The notes below the pieces were generated by a model that searched no databases, was not told the origin of the DNA, and worked only from the letters and a program-made list of their open reading frames with translations. Position numbers and translations under genes: made by a program. This document shows positions 24,011 through 36,989 of a DNA stretch of 64,000 nucleotides, piece after piece. The DNA is from Certhia americana (taxonomy: Eukaryota > Chordata > Aves > Passeriformes > Certhiidae), in NCBI GenBank assembly GCA_018697195.1, contig CM031870.1:11242849-11306848 (forward strand), in the 5' to 3' direction. How positions within the stretch are numbered: the first letter of the stretch is position 1; every line of letters begins with the position of its first letter.

Positions 24011-26169
24011 AAGATTTGAGGAAAGGAGGGAAAAAGAAGGGAACAATAGTCTATAAGCCAGAAAGAATAAGGCTATAATAGAGGACAAAATGTTCTGAAA
24101 TGGAATTACCTAATCCAAGGTATGGATTAGCCAGCCTGCACTACCAACACTGGGGACAAATGCCATAGGAATTCTGTTTTAGTCAACTCATGTGTCAGTG
24201 AGAAGGCTGCAAAACAAAATGCATCCCCTTTACTACACACTGCTTTACAAGAGGGGAGGGGGAGAGGCTTCAGACAGCTTGAAAAATCACTGAAACAAAC
24301 CAGAAAGGGCTGTGAGGCCCTTATAGATTTATTAGGAGGCTTTTTACCAATGAACTGTTTCCTTTGTGCAGTCGAGATGAGAAGGGCACTCTGGGATGTT
24401 TATCCTGTAAACATGGGCAAGTCCTTGGCTTTTTTTCCTTTCCCAGAGTGGCTGAGCCTAAAAGCCAGGAGCCTGTCTTTGTTGGACCATGGAGGCTTTA
24501 TCATTCTCTTCCTTTTTTTCCTTTTGTGTTCAAGATTGGCTTTTACATAGCTCTAAAACAGCCAGAAGAAATAAATGTGAGAGGAGCTGTGTCAGTTAGA
24601 TGTCTGCTGAGGGCCTAACACTGCTTGCTGTCCTAAAATCAATGGCAAGACTTGAAAAGACAAAGGATCAGACTTTCAGGTGGTTTAAATTTTACAGCAA
24701 AGGAAACCAACCTCTGAAACACTGTAAACTAACTATATGTGGGTAACTGACACTTCCCCATCAGGGACAAGCAAATCCTTGGAAAGGGTCCCAGAGCAAC
24801 CCTGGGTGGGCACCAAAAAAACCCCTTTTTGTCTGATTTCCCTGGAACAATAGAGGTCTTTATCACCCAGTCTGACTCAGCCTTGTCTACTTTTAAACTA
24901 CATTTAACATAACATTTATATGTTTAAATATTTTAAACATTTTTAAAACACTTCAGTTTACATTATGCTTATATTACTTCTAAATTATACCAATATATTT
25001 AACTATATTTCAACACCATTTTGCCTTCTTCTCATTAGCTGAAGAGAAAAATAATCAAGAAAATGAACATTTACTCTCTGTATCTAGCTTTAGTTTCACA
25101 TCAGTGTGCAAGTAAAGGTGATGATAAAAGCAAAATCAGCATTTATAGAGCTGGTGATATGACTGCAGAGTTTGACATCCTCCTTGAGTTATTTTTTTGA
25201 GTTTGTCATACTTGGCCTGTATACAATAAAATGTAATTTCTGGAGATACTGCGCATATTTCATTGACTGTTGAACTTAATCAGCACTTATTTTATTTATC
25301 CTTTAATACTTAATATTTTATTTAAAGCTTCATAATCTGAGCCAGAGAGAGATCTGATTAGGAGAAGGATGCCCAGTTGGTCCATAATAGTACCAAGAGT
25401 ATATTAATCAGTAGGTATAAGAGTGCAGGAAATACTGTCTTCTATTACAAACAGAAAGGGCATGGACTTGTCTTGTGGTGGGCCTAGACAGCTTTTGTGT
25501 ATTGAAATCAAAAGCTTCAGGAACAGGAGTAAGGGAACAGAAATTAGCTTCACTTGCTTAAAAATGCCAGAAAATTTTATATCTCAATCTTATATTTTCA
25601 ATGTAAAGTAAAAGAGAAAGATGTTGCTAATGCAGATTTTGTGAGTATGAAATGCTCAAAAATAAATCTTGGAATCCAACTGCAGTTTAATATTAAGAAT
25701 CTTCACTTGACAATAATTTTAATGAACATTGAGAGTTTTTTCCCCAGGATTAATCCCATGATACAGTATTGCTTAATGAAAATTACACCTTTATTTTGTG
25801 ATTAAAAAAACCTGCATTTTTTTGTAGAATCCTTTTCATTGAACATATTCATTCTCAATTTTTACACCAAGCTCTTTTATGTTTTCCTTTGTCCCTAAAA
25901 GCTCATGTTGGTTTCTATTCAAATAGTCTTCATATTTCTGATAAAGGAAAGTTTGTGTTGACATAGAGCACATGAGAACAGGCCTAGACCTTGAATCTGG
26001 ATAATTTGTAAATCTGTTAGTGTAGGCTGGCAATAATAATAAAAACTCATGAATCATGTAAGGCTGTAGTGCACACTCCTCTACAATAGCCCTGTGGCAT
26101 TTTTTTGCTGTGGGGACAATATGCTTCATAAATTCAAATTATTGAGCTGCAAAAGCTAATTGAATACAT
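24011..26169. other. Non-coding stretch
   Basis: Nothing gene-like. A slightly GC-richer portion lies around 24.35-24.85 kb; the rest is AT-rich. No repeats with diagnostic ends were seen. Confidence 0.5.
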
Positions 26170-26400
26170 TTGTGAGGCTTTGCCTTGGGATAACACACAT
26201 GCAAAGGTCAGGTGGTCTTCCAGAGCAGCTGATAAGTTCCTGTACAGCCCACGAAATCAGTGTGGAAATTATCTGATTTTCGGTTTCTTTTCTATGGCGG
26301 CCTCATTTTTTATTTCAGCGTGCAAATTTTCAGCCAAAGGAAAAAGAGTAATCCACAGGTTCTTTTCCAAACTGGGGGTGAGTATGAATTTGTGAATATG
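26170..26400. promoter_or_regulatory. Candidate conserved non-coding element
   Basis: Compact, complex sequence with GATA-type cores (GCTGATAAG near 26228 and TTATCTG near 26268) and a few CpGs (CCCACGAA, TTTTCGG, GGCGG, CAGCGTG), unlike the CpG-poor surroundings. The short plus-strand open frame across it has no recognisable domain. The regulatory role is an inference from texture. Confidence 0.25.
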
Positions 26401-28842
26401 AGGATCTGGCACTGCCCAGTTCTCCTTGGTTTACCCAGGCTTGTGTTACAGGAGACACAAAGATCAAGCATCAGTGACTGACTTAGACTTAGATTCTTGC
26501 TCTCAGCTGTTTAGATTTTAAGATAACATCCTCCCAAAGGAATTTTGAGACCACAAACTGTCAAAATCCTACAAGACCCTTTGCACACTTCCACAGCGCT
26601 CTCTCTCTGAGAAGGCTGATAAGAGGTTTAAGGTCTACAATGAAAGCAGATCCTTTATCTAATGAATATCAAAGAGCTAATCATCTGTATCTTACTGCCC
26701 ATGGAAATGATTGTGTTGCTGGATGAGTGGTTCACTGAGCTTTAGTTTTGATTTTACATTAAATAAGTTCATTATAAGATTGTGAACCTGTTGAATACTT
26801 TATGGTTATATTTACCACAATATTTACTGATATAAGTCAAAATATACACAATGCAACAAAATACTGATGTGCCATAACAATATTAATGTCTTATTCTATT
26901 TCTGTACTACCACAATAAGTTAAATGGACTGAATCTGTACTAGATGAAAGATTAAAACTCTTTCCACAAAAAAGAATTAGCCAAATTAAGCTATCAGAAT
27001 TCTCAACTGGGAAAAAAAATTGCTAATTTTACTATATGATCAGCAGTAGTGCACTGTGAAGACAACGTAATCTAGAATGTTCTACAGAAAAAGAGAGTAC
27101 ATTATATATTTTGGTGATTTGTCTATGTGGCATCCATTCACTGGGTGGAGAGGCCTATTTTTAATATTATTGTTCAAGAAGAGTTTGTTCTCCAGTGCAT
27201 CGTTCCATAACTTCACAAGGAGTGAAGACCTCATGTGTAATATTACCATATTTTAGAGAAAAATCAGAGAAATCAGAGAAAGCATTGTTGAGATCACTGC
27301 TAATAATCCAGACTCACACCTCTTGAGCTCAGCAATTGCATTTGAGTCACGACAAATTAGAGACCAAGTATAAGAAATGAGGAAGATTTTCTTTTCATTC
27401 CAGAAATGCCATCAAATACAGTTACTACATTTTCAAAGGCTAACAGAATATGTGGAAAAGAAATAAAATTTTAACCTCCAGCTACAAATATTGAAAATAT
27501 GATCAATGAGGGTGTGAATCTCAGAGTGGCTAGAACTATGTAAAGCTCCTCCAGCAGAAAAGTGATGCTGGCAAAATATTGTGCAGCCTTTTCCCTCTAC
27601 CCTGACAGGTTTCCTGATTTCACATGGTTAAATCCAACTGCAGCTATTGGATTCCAACTGCAGCTATTCTAGGTTCAGCACGGAAGGGTTGACTTCTCTC
27701 CGCATAATCAAAAATAAAACTAATTCCACAGTGCTCTTTATAGCTGGTCATTAGGAGGATATCTAGAGCAGGGAAAAGAAGATGCAATGTGACTTCAGAA
27801 CTGCCTTGATCCAGCAACTTTAACAGCAAATTGCTTTTGACGACACGTGCACTCAGGTGTTCCTCAGCTCTGAAATCCAAGCCCATTTTACTTCCTAATA
27901 TGAATAAATTGGTATGTATTTTAAATTAGTTCCTTCAGTTTTGATACCTACTGCAAGCTCTGATACTGGGGACAGACATTTTCTCTGAAGGGTGTTTTTG
28001 CACACTACTTTTTCCTGCTCCTTAGGTTAGCTATTTAGGCGTTTAGCTTGTCTTCACACAAATGTAGGAAATTACATTAATTTAGCAGTTATTAGATTTG
28101 TTTAGTGCTTTTTCATCTCTCACTATTAAATAATTGGATCTGAGAGTTATTTTAAAAGGCAAATGTCTTGCTGTTCCTTGGAAGGGTATTAAGAGGAAGA
28201 AATGGCTAAGATTTGATTTCATGAAGGCTTAACTTCAGTTTTCTATAGATAGAACTCTTGTCCTGTGTCTCTCAGTTGTTCTAACAGCTGCAAGCTATGG
28301 ACAAATATGAACGTGAATCTTGCAGGGTATCTGGATTATATTTTTTCATGTCTGAAATTTCTTAATTTCAATTTATCTGGTAAAACCAGACTTAGTTTTT
28401 GTGGTTTTCCCTCCCTCTCTTTATTGTCCAGGCTGCTAATTTGCTTCAGAACTCCATGAAATTTATTACAATATGGTGTTGTTTTCTGTAGCACCGAGTA
28501 ACACCTTCCATCTTTTAAAGTTTTTTCTAGAATGGGTAATAGACTATTATCCATCTTATCAACATTAAATGTCAAAGTAATTTTAACTTTTCTAACATTC
28601 AATATAAAATGTCGCTAAATGCCCTCAAGACTTATAAAGGAATCTTCAAATTAGGGTGAATTTTACATTTCAACTCATATAGCTGTCCTTGGAAAATACT
28701 AATTTTTCCATCCAAGAACTTAGATGGAGAGTGTTTGGTGTGACCCCAAAAATAGCAGGTTTATATATTTCAGATAATATACTGTGAGAGCAATTCTGTT
28801 GACAAAGTACAATTCTATAAAACACCTTTAGATACCTTTAGC
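26401..28842. other. Non-coding stretch
   Basis: No gene recognised. It contains a 20-bp-period tandem pair at 27631-27669, and ends at the left boundary of the first LTR of the pair at 28.84-30.93 kb. Confidence 0.55.
27631..27669. repeat. 20-bp tandem duplication
   Basis: Two near-identical adjacent units, each carrying TCCAACTGCAGCTATT, with period 20. A local replication-slippage duplication. Confidence 0.8.
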
Positions 28843-29270
28843 TGTGCTGAGAGAGGGAGGCTAGGATCTTTTGTTTCCAGCCCAGTCAGGCTTCAGATGT
28901 CTCACATGCCAGAGCTGATTCATCCTTTCCCTGCCCAGCAGATGCCAGGCCTGGCTCAGCCCCCATTTTGCTGTTGTGGGCAGTCCTGGAATAGCAAATC
29001 TCAGCAGCCAGGACTGTCCTGAGCCTTTCTCCCCACGCCCCCCACTACCTCTCCCCCTTTGCCTGTCAGGGGAGGGCAGGGGGAACTTTGGCCCGGCCAC
29101 AGGAAACAGCCGGGCTGAGGTTCTTAACTCACCCCACTGGAAACTAGAAGGGAGCTATTTCTGGAATCTCACCTCAAAATGTGTATTTACTAGAGGTGTA
29201 TCCACCCTTTTCACTGGTTTAATCAGGTGTCAATATTACAAAATTGTCCAATCAAGACTAAACCATGACA
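28843..29270 (-). mobile_element. LTR copy A of a direct LTR pair
   Basis: This 428-bp segment is closely similar to 30517-30933 along its length. Both begin TGTGCTGAGAGAGGGAGGCT and end in CA after a shared ATTGTCCAATCAAGACTAAA. On the minus strand it starts TGTCATGGTTTAG, a common opening of avian retroviral LTRs, and an ATTGG box follows about 20 bp in. I infer minus orientation from that opening only, as no AATAAA is visible. In that orientation this copy would be the 3' LTR. The flanks (TTTAGC and TTGCGC) are not a clean target duplication. Confidence 0.6.
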
Positions 29271-30516
29271 TTGCGCCCTTAGCCTCTGTGAATACACATT
29301 TTAAGAAATTCTTATCAAAATTACAATTCAACATATAACTTCTGCTTGAAACAATAAAAATTACTAACTTAAATAGGAAAAATTACCTCTACCCCTAGGA
29401 ATTTCACTATAGTTACAGAATAAACTTATTTTACTTTAATCTTATGACATAGTACGTGCTTTGCTCTTTATTTCTTTAAATCAATGTTCATCAATTGTAG
29501 GTATTCACCAATTAAATGTCATGGGTTTAATCTGATTTCCTGGCTAACGCACTAAAGTTGCTGTGGTTTTAATTCAAAACCAGGCAGAAACACCAATTTT
29601 GTGTTGTAGTTTTGGTTTGCTAATTTGGAATTTCTCAATCAAGAGCAAAGCAGGCTTTAACTTAAAATAAATAAAACTTAAATAACTAACACTAAAAGAA
29701 AAAAAAAACAAGAAGGAGAATGAAACTTTCAAAACACTTTTCCTTCTACTGCCAACTATTCACTTTTTTACTCTAATATAAAAAGACAAAACTTGGGATT
29801 CTCAGTTGGTTATCACCCTTAAAATAATCATTTCTCAATTCATCAAGGAGAAAGGAATCTGTCTTGAATACTATAGAGATTTGTTTACAAGATACCAGTT
29901 CTCTTGCTCTCACACCTCATGAATGGCCTGCCCAGGAAGAAGAAAATTTGCCATTGTGAGACAGCCTTTACAGCTGCTCATGGGCCATATCAGTTTATTA
30001 AGATACAGTTTAAGGATGCTTCTTCTAGTATAAAACAAGGATTCTCTTCATCTCAAGGAACAGAGGTCATCTTCTCTCAATGGGCTGAGGGCATCATCTT
30101 TCACTTTCTCGGTCTTTTTTTGTTAAGTTTCTCTAATAGATCACAAATACATTAACTCACAACTATGACTAGAACTTTACATCCCCCTAGAAACACTCCA
30201 TAGGTTACAGGGTATTTAAGTCCATTCTCTATGGCCTCACAAGAGAAGTCCAACCTAACCAGGCCACTCCTTCAATCTTCCTTTCCATTTAGGATTTTCT
30301 TCTCACTTTCTTTGACATTTAGGTCTCACACTGTGTCTTTCTACATTTCATCCAGTCTCTTCTTTCTTTCACTGGGTAAGATTCATGCTTTTGACGTTTC
30401 ATCTGGTTAGAAAAGAGTTATCAGCAGGGCAGCAGCCAGGTTAAGGCAGTCACTTGGTACAGCTGTGCTGGAGCTGTGCCAAGGTCTCAGAGCCTGCTGC
30501 TGCTTCCAGTTCCAGC
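29271..30516 (-). mobile_element. Internal region between paired LTRs, non-coding
   Basis: About 1.25 kb separates the two LTR copies. The minus strand holds no notable open frame and I see no gag, pol or env motif, so if this is one element it is non-autonomous or heavily deleted. Two bases beyond the inferred 5' LTR end (minus strand, left of 30517) lies TGGAACTGGAAGC, placed like a primer-binding site, which usually begins TGG; I cannot assign a tRNA. A plus-strand TGTCATGGGTTTAATCTGAT at 29517 looks like the start of another LTR family, so a nested insertion is possible. Alternatively these are two independent solo LTRs with host DNA between them. Confidence 0.35.
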
Positions 30517-30933
30517 TGTGCTGAGAGAGGGAGGCTAGGATCTTTTCAGGTTCCAGATGTCTCACACCAGGGCTGATCACCTCTTCTTTCCTTGCCCAGT
30601 AGATGCTGGGCCTGGCTCAGCCTCCATTTTGCTGTTTGGGCAGTCCTGGACTAGCAAATTTTAGCAGGCAGCACTGGGCTGAGCCTTCTTCCCCCCTCCC
30701 CCTCACTGCCTCTCCTTCTCCTTTGCCTGCCAGTGGTGCCAGAAGAAAGTAAGGGAAACTTCTGCCTGGCCCAGCCCAGCCAAGGGAAGCAGCTCACCCC
30801 ACCAGAAATCAAAAGAGCTCTTTCCGGAATCTCACCTCAAAATGTGTATTTACTAGAGGCTTATCCACCCTTTTCACTGGTTCAATCAGGTGTCAATATT
30901 ACAAAATTGTCCAATCAAGACTAAACCACAACA
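30517..30933 (-). mobile_element. LTR copy B of a direct LTR pair
   Basis: About 417 bp, direct repeat of 28843-29270 with small insertions, deletions and scattered substitutions (roughly four-fifths identical by eye). It shares the same start and end, the CCATTTTGCTGTT segment and the AATGTGTATTTACTAGAGG segment. In the inferred minus orientation it is the 5' LTR. The divergence between copies suggests an old insertion, or two insertions of one family. The 63-codon plus-strand open frame inside it is a by-product. Confidence 0.6.
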
Positions 30934-31579
30934 CACACAAATCAATCTTCTTAAGCAAGACGGAAAAGACAAAATTCATCATTGTCCTACTCGGTGTATA
31001 ACATGTAGGGAGGCAGTGAATGTATGAACATTTTCCTTCTGAAATGGATTTCTCTCAGAGGCCCTAACTTGGGGATCCCTGAATGTGTGACACCTTTGTT
31101 TAGGACATGAGGAGAGAGTATTTTTCTTCATTTTGGTTCATTGGAATACTATTAGAGATAATAAGTGACAAAAGGACTGTGGCCCAGCACTCAAAGAATT
31201 TGATGTTAGATAATAATTGTCAGGAGGTCTGAAGAGAGCAGCAGAGGAGCAGAGCAAGGCAGGGGAGGAATACAAATATACAAACAGGCTGTGTAAACTA
31301 GAGCAGCTATGACAAACCAAGCAGCCTGGTTTTCCTACAAACAAGGCAAACCTCTCTTCAGGTCTTCATCTTCTTTGAATTCTTACAGTGGAAACTTTTC
31401 CTTCTAGGTTCTCTTTCAGACACAGCTAATTGCAGGATCTGTCCTCTTAAATCTTAATATTTGTCCCTGGAGCCACAGTTTTTCTCAAATTCTCCCCTCT
31501 GCATCCTCAAACACCTCCCAAATAGTTTGGAGGACCTGAACAAAGTTTCAACACAGTTTGTTTGGAGTGTCTGGCTCAA

Positions 31580-31655
31580 ATTTCCAGGTCTGAGGTATCG
31601 AATGATCTTTATGATTCCCTTCCAACTTGAGATTCTCTGGGATTCTGTAAAGTCT
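31580..31655 (+). mobile_element. CR1 LINE 3'-end fragment (old)
   Basis: The sequence TGATCTTTATGATTCCCTTCCAACTTGAGATTCTCTGGGATTCTGT (31600-31646, quoted in part) follows the order of a CR1 3' end: a 'ggtcccttccaac'-like block then degenerate ATTCT repeats. It is short and diverged, so this is an ancient, 5'-truncated copy. The left boundary is approximate. Confidence 0.5.
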
Positions 31656-34600
31656 GTATATACCAGGACAGGCTATCTGTCCATATAATTTAATTGCAAA
31701 GAGCCTAACAGAGAATTAAGAAATGAAGCACTGATGTTAATCAAATGTTAAAAGAAGTCTTGTGCACAGGAAAGTCCTGCATTTCCATATGGCAGAAGTG
31801 CAAAAGCATTACTGCCATATCTCTAAACACTGCTGTCTCCATAAATTCAAGGTATTTTCTATTAATTTTTCTATTTTTTTATCACAGCAAAACAAAGAAC
31901 ATTCCTTTCTCAGTGACAACAGAACACTCTAATTTTTTACTCTATCGTGTCATTTCTTTCTAATACCTCACTGTGACACTAAACACCTGCAGTATATTAG
32001 GGGTCAGTGTAGGAAATGCACATGGCAAATCTCACAGCACATTACATTTTGGAAAATACAACCACGTGCCATAGCGAGCTACATGGATGCCAAAAGCTTT
32101 TTATCAGCAACACTGAAACTGGGATGGCAAAGAAGAGAACAGATTCAGCAACTGACACCCCATGCCCTCTGTCCTCAGGGGAATGGATTCTGTGGCCTCC
32201 TAAGCCCCATTTTCTGTGACCAGCATTCCATGTCAGAGCTTACTCACTCTTTCAGGGAGTGCATAGCTGGGCACAGCAACCTCCTACTTATTGTTCTGGT
32301 TTTTTCCTACCCATAGCAGTCAGAGGTCTGCTGGTGACACAAATTAAACTTCTGGCAGCTGGAGATATCCAAAGCTGAAGCTCAATCTGATAAAGGAACA
32401 TGGACTACCTTCTACAAGTAAAGCTTAGTACACCATAGAGAAAGTTAGTCTACATTTTACATCCCATTTGATAAACTGCAAACAAACTTGGCACGAAAAG
32501 TTTTTAATCAGTGAAGCTTGCTGCAGTGTATTCATTACTGTTACAAAATGGGATTACAGTTATTCAGGATAGAGTTGTATGCTTCATATATTTTTATTGT
32601 TATTTATTTTAAGGAATATTTTTACACTGAGGCATAAAAGATTATATGCTATTACTTGTTTAACAGTTAAATATGACACTGGCAATATTCATCAACATTT
32701 CCCTACTATCATTCCTAAAATTAGTTTTCTAACAGACATTTGGGTATCTGGACCAATTTTCAGAAATGATGAACATCTCCAGTTTCCACTTGCTACTCAG
32801 TCTATTTGCTGTACTAGTGTATATTTCTAAGCACGAATTTCAGAAATTACTCCTAGCTATCTGTGTTCACAAAACATGGATATGATGTTGCTCAGTATTT
32901 AGGTTTTGTGCTTCCCCCCACCCTCCACATTTATTTTTCCTATTAACTCACTGGTGGTGAGTAGATAATTTCTATTAAAAACACCTCTCTTATAATTTTC
33001 ATCTATACTGAAAACACACACAGATTATGAGGATGAACTGTAAGTAGTTTTCAGCTATGATTGCTACATTTTCCATATTTTTACTGCATGTGAATAAAAA
33101 AGAAGGGCAGCTGGGAAATTTGAATTCTATTTTCTTCTCACACTTCATTTTTCCATCTCTAAAATCCGAGTGAATCTTTCTCTGCCCTCTGTGTAGGTCA
33201 AGAAACTGTGTAAACGTGACACCTTTTCAAATAATGCCATAAAATTCTCCATAGGAGAAATATCTCTGCCTTTACCGCTGCATCTTCTGGTTTCTCTAAA
33301 ATTCATAAAACTCGAAATACTGAGAAGTCTGGTGCTGTACATTTGTAAGAATTTATACCAAGAATAATTCTTTTATACATCACAAAAACACTTAAATAAA
33401 ACTTAAAGATTTAGTTCCATCATATTTCCTACCCCTTTTTCGTAACCTTAGGAATAAATTTTGAAGGAAAGTAGACATTACTTGTAGTAATCTGTGTATT
33501 CCTTCTCTCCCTTGGTCACGGGGAACCACACAAGTTATGCTTTTAATAAGTCTTTCTTAATATAAGCATTGTCAGACACAGTTTCGTTACACAGAGATCT
33601 TTCAAAGTGGTATGACAGAGGAAGAGGTTTATGAGTTCCTCTGCTAAGCAAGGAAGATTCAGTAATTGAAAGTGCCCATGGGCTTGGAGATTTACTGTTA
33701 AGGGACATGTGCTGTAAACAAGAGTAACATTAAGGATTTGACTGTAATAATTCAGTCTTAGTTTACAAAAAAAAAAAAAAAAAAGAAATCTAAGTTTTCA
33801 AGCAGTAAGTTCTTGTTTATACATAATTTACAACCTTCAAGTGGTGGCTGCTTTCAAAACCTCCCAGATGAAAACAGTTTTATAAAATGTAGGATATTAC
33901 TACCTAAGCACTGGTCACTGGCATGTAATTTGGACAAATTGCATTTTTCATTGAGAGGGTTTCAACATCTCTGCACTTCACTGTGTGGGACTGAGACTAA
34001 AGCAGAGCAACCTTCCTTTGCTGCTGAACAAACAGATCCAGATGAGGTTACTGGATTTGGGGTTGGGAGGGTGCAGGATCTGCTGAAGTTCAAGATAACT
34101 CTTTTTTGGCAGCAGCAGTAACATCCTAGTCCATCCTGGACTAAATTCTCCAGTACACCTGGGCAGTTCCAGCCTCTCTAAATTTGGTTCTTTTCCTTCT
34201 GTAGCTAAGCAAAGGATTGTGGTGCCCACAGCCACCCAGCTGGGCAGGCCACACTGGGAGTGAGCACACAGGCTCTCCTCCGGGCTGAGCAAGTCTCACC
34301 TTGCAGGAAGAGATCATCATTTTGATAAAAGAGCAGTAGAAGCTGCATATGATTCCTTTACACACAAAGGAATTTTTCTAGAGAGGGAAAACATGCAGTT
34401 TTGGAAGATCTGTGTCACAGAAATGTGTATTTTTAAGAACCTGATTTGCTTTGCCTGGGACTTCTCTCTCTTACACCCCAAATGATGGAAAAGAGCACTA
34501 AATTTACATAATGAAGAACACATATGACTGTAAGACTGAACTTCTGTTCTCAGGTATTAAAGGTGCTTCCTTCTGGACTAAACATTCATCTTATATTGAT

Positions 34601-35616
34601 CCTAGGGGGAAAAGAAAGTGGAAGAACTCCCTTAGCAGAATGCTAAATCCTCTACAGAGAGTAGCTGTCCAGCTGTCCACCTCGTGTGATGGAAGGGCTC
34701 TTCCTGCTCCTCCTGGCCCTGCTGCTGGCACTGTAGTGGGGAGCACAGCTGCCCTGCCCTCCTGCACAGCCCCTCTGGGCAATGGCATCACATTTGTTCT
34801 GAGAGGGGAACAGACCTCACCCATGTCCCACAGCAAAAGACTGACAACTTCAGCAGCAGCTTTTGGTTTCATAGACTGTGATTCTTACAGAAAGAGCACA
34901 GGTCTGCCATTTGTATACACACAGCACTACTCCATAAAAATATTCACAGACACTGTAAAATTGGTCTTGAATCAGACAAGGAAAGGAAAAAATTAGATAG
35001 CCCACTTTATCTTATATGGAAGCATATGCTGCTCCAGAGGAATTATTACAATCTATCTGGACCTTAAGCACAAAACTGTTAAGCCAATACTTAACTGACT
35101 GAGTTATTTTGCTATTACCTTTTAAGATGGAAGGAATTACATTCCTGCTATCTGCAATCTGCTCTCCAGCACAGGACTTGGTACAAAGACAAGTAATGCA
35201 TGGGACTTTGGGGTCTGTATAAAAAAATGGAAGCAAGCATTTAAAAATATCTTGAATATTTAGAGTTATCAGAATATAAAGTTTAATTAGAGAAATATAA
35301 AAGGAGCATGAAGAGAATTGTTTTCGAGGTTCTTAAAATATCACTATCTTATCTGGGTCACCTAATGTTCTTGCTTAGAGAAGTCATTTATTTCTCTACT
35401 TAAAAGTACCCCAGTTGTTCAGAGAATGAAAAGTACTCTCAATTCTGATGCTACCATTATGCAGAGGTAGTTAATAAGATGTACTAAATAGCCTTTTACA
35501 CCTCAAAAGCACATTTCAATAGTGATAGATCTTCATGCCAGTGTGATGAGAAAAATAAAAAAGGAAGTGAACTAAAGACTCTTCTGTTTTCATAGCAATT
35601 CCTTTCTTAAGTGCCA

Positions 35617-35619
35617 AGA

Positions 35620-35651
<32 letters not shown>

Positions 35652-35671
35652 AAAAAAGAGAAAAAAAAAAA
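35617..35671. repeat. (GAAAAA)n / poly(A) low-complexity tract
   Basis: Tandem AAAAAG units grade into poly-A. On the minus strand this gives a phenylalanine-serine run in an open frame that is not real. Confidence 0.9.
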
Positions 35672-36989
35672 TTTCAATCTTATAATGAAGATGGGGGACA
35701 AAAGAAAAGGCTAGTCATCTCTTGATTCACTGCTCCACAACAGGCTTTATCACCAACCAAAAGCACTGAAAAATGTGGATGCCTACAAGGAGGAAGAATT
35801 CCTAGAAACATTTTAATTTCCTTCTTTGTGAATAATCATGTCCTTATAAAATAAGACCTTAAATACTTCTGTGATGGAGAACAAGATATGCAGATAGAGA
35901 GCAGGTCTTTTAATGCAGAGATAAAAATATACTTTGTACCTATTAATTGATCAGTTCACACTATGCCTGCGAAAATATTAGAACAATTTTTTAAAAGAAC
36001 AAATTAGGGCATAAGGAAATTTAGATTCTTCAGCCTTTAAAGTTGAAAAGTAAGTTTTCTACTGAGTTGCAGATTTGGGCAATAGATTGGTTTTTAGATC
36101 ACACAATGAGGATCTGTCTGAAGGCAACAGTGAAGAACCCTTTCAGCAGTGAGTATTTATTGAGTGAATGCATTACTTCAGGAACAGATAAAACTAATCA
36201 ACAGAAAGTTGGCCAAAATTTTCCACATTCACCTGACATTTAAAACTTGCACAGATAGAATTTATTCAATTCATTTTCATTTTATCCCAAGATTCTATGT
36301 AATTAAAATAACACTATTTTTGTACTTATTTTCTCCCACATCAAGCACTTTTACGATATATTTATTTATATTTAACAACAGCTATAAGACTTTTGTTGTC
36401 ATATTTCTGTTTTCCTCTCTCTGACTCCCACTAGGTTATCTGGAGATTTTTGGCAATAGAACAAAGCTAAATGAGTCTTGACTTTTAAATCTTCATCTAC
36501 AAAGTAGTTCTTACAGTAGTACATAGCAAAAAGCTATAAGGACAGCACATGTCCTCAGGGCAGATTAAAGTACCGAGAGAACAAAGCTGGGAGGTGAAAT
36601 AAAGCTCATCTGGGAAAGAGATTGTTTCCTTGTGATACCAGCCTTTAAGATGGGATAGTTTATAACCTGCAAGAGTTGATACCAGTGAGCTATTGAACTT
36701 GCAAGTCAGTTCTCCCATTTCCCACATCCCTTGTTCCTTGCTTTAACAAATGCAAAATTTAGTGCAACACCTGCACTTTTTCAGTGAAGCTATACAAGAA
36801 AGGCCACTTTAAATAAACATTTAGGCAAAAACTGCTAGGTTGTCTGAGCATAGTTTCATATGCTCACTGAAGAGAGAATGCAAAAGCCATTTGAAATGTG
36901 CAAGCCTTAAGAAGTTGGAAAAGAGGAAAATCCAAAGCTGAAGTTCAAGGAAAGCTGTCTTGAAAAGGCAATCATTTCTGGCTGCAGAA

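Larger units (their letters stand above)
30934..36989. other. Non-coding stretch with simple repeats
   Basis: No gene recognised. It contains a CR1 scrap (31580-31655), an A18 run (33767-33784) and an A-rich GAAAAA repeat (35617-35671). A GC-richer patch at about 34.0-34.9 kb yields the longest open frame of the window (34511-34996, 161 codons), but the frame has no domain, has a mirrored open frame on the opposite strand, and looks compositional. Confidence 0.5.

Noticed and set aside
30240..30300. AGTCCAACCTAACCAGG as an inverted CR1 fragment
   Set aside because: Lacks the adjacent CR1 blocks and terminal ATAGAATCAT repeats expected on the minus strand.
34511..34996. Longest open frame of the window, 161 codons on the plus strand
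   Set aside because: Runs through a GC-richer patch where stops are scarce; the opposite strand is open too (34591-34872); no domain, no splice context, low-complexity Ala/Pro/Ser content.
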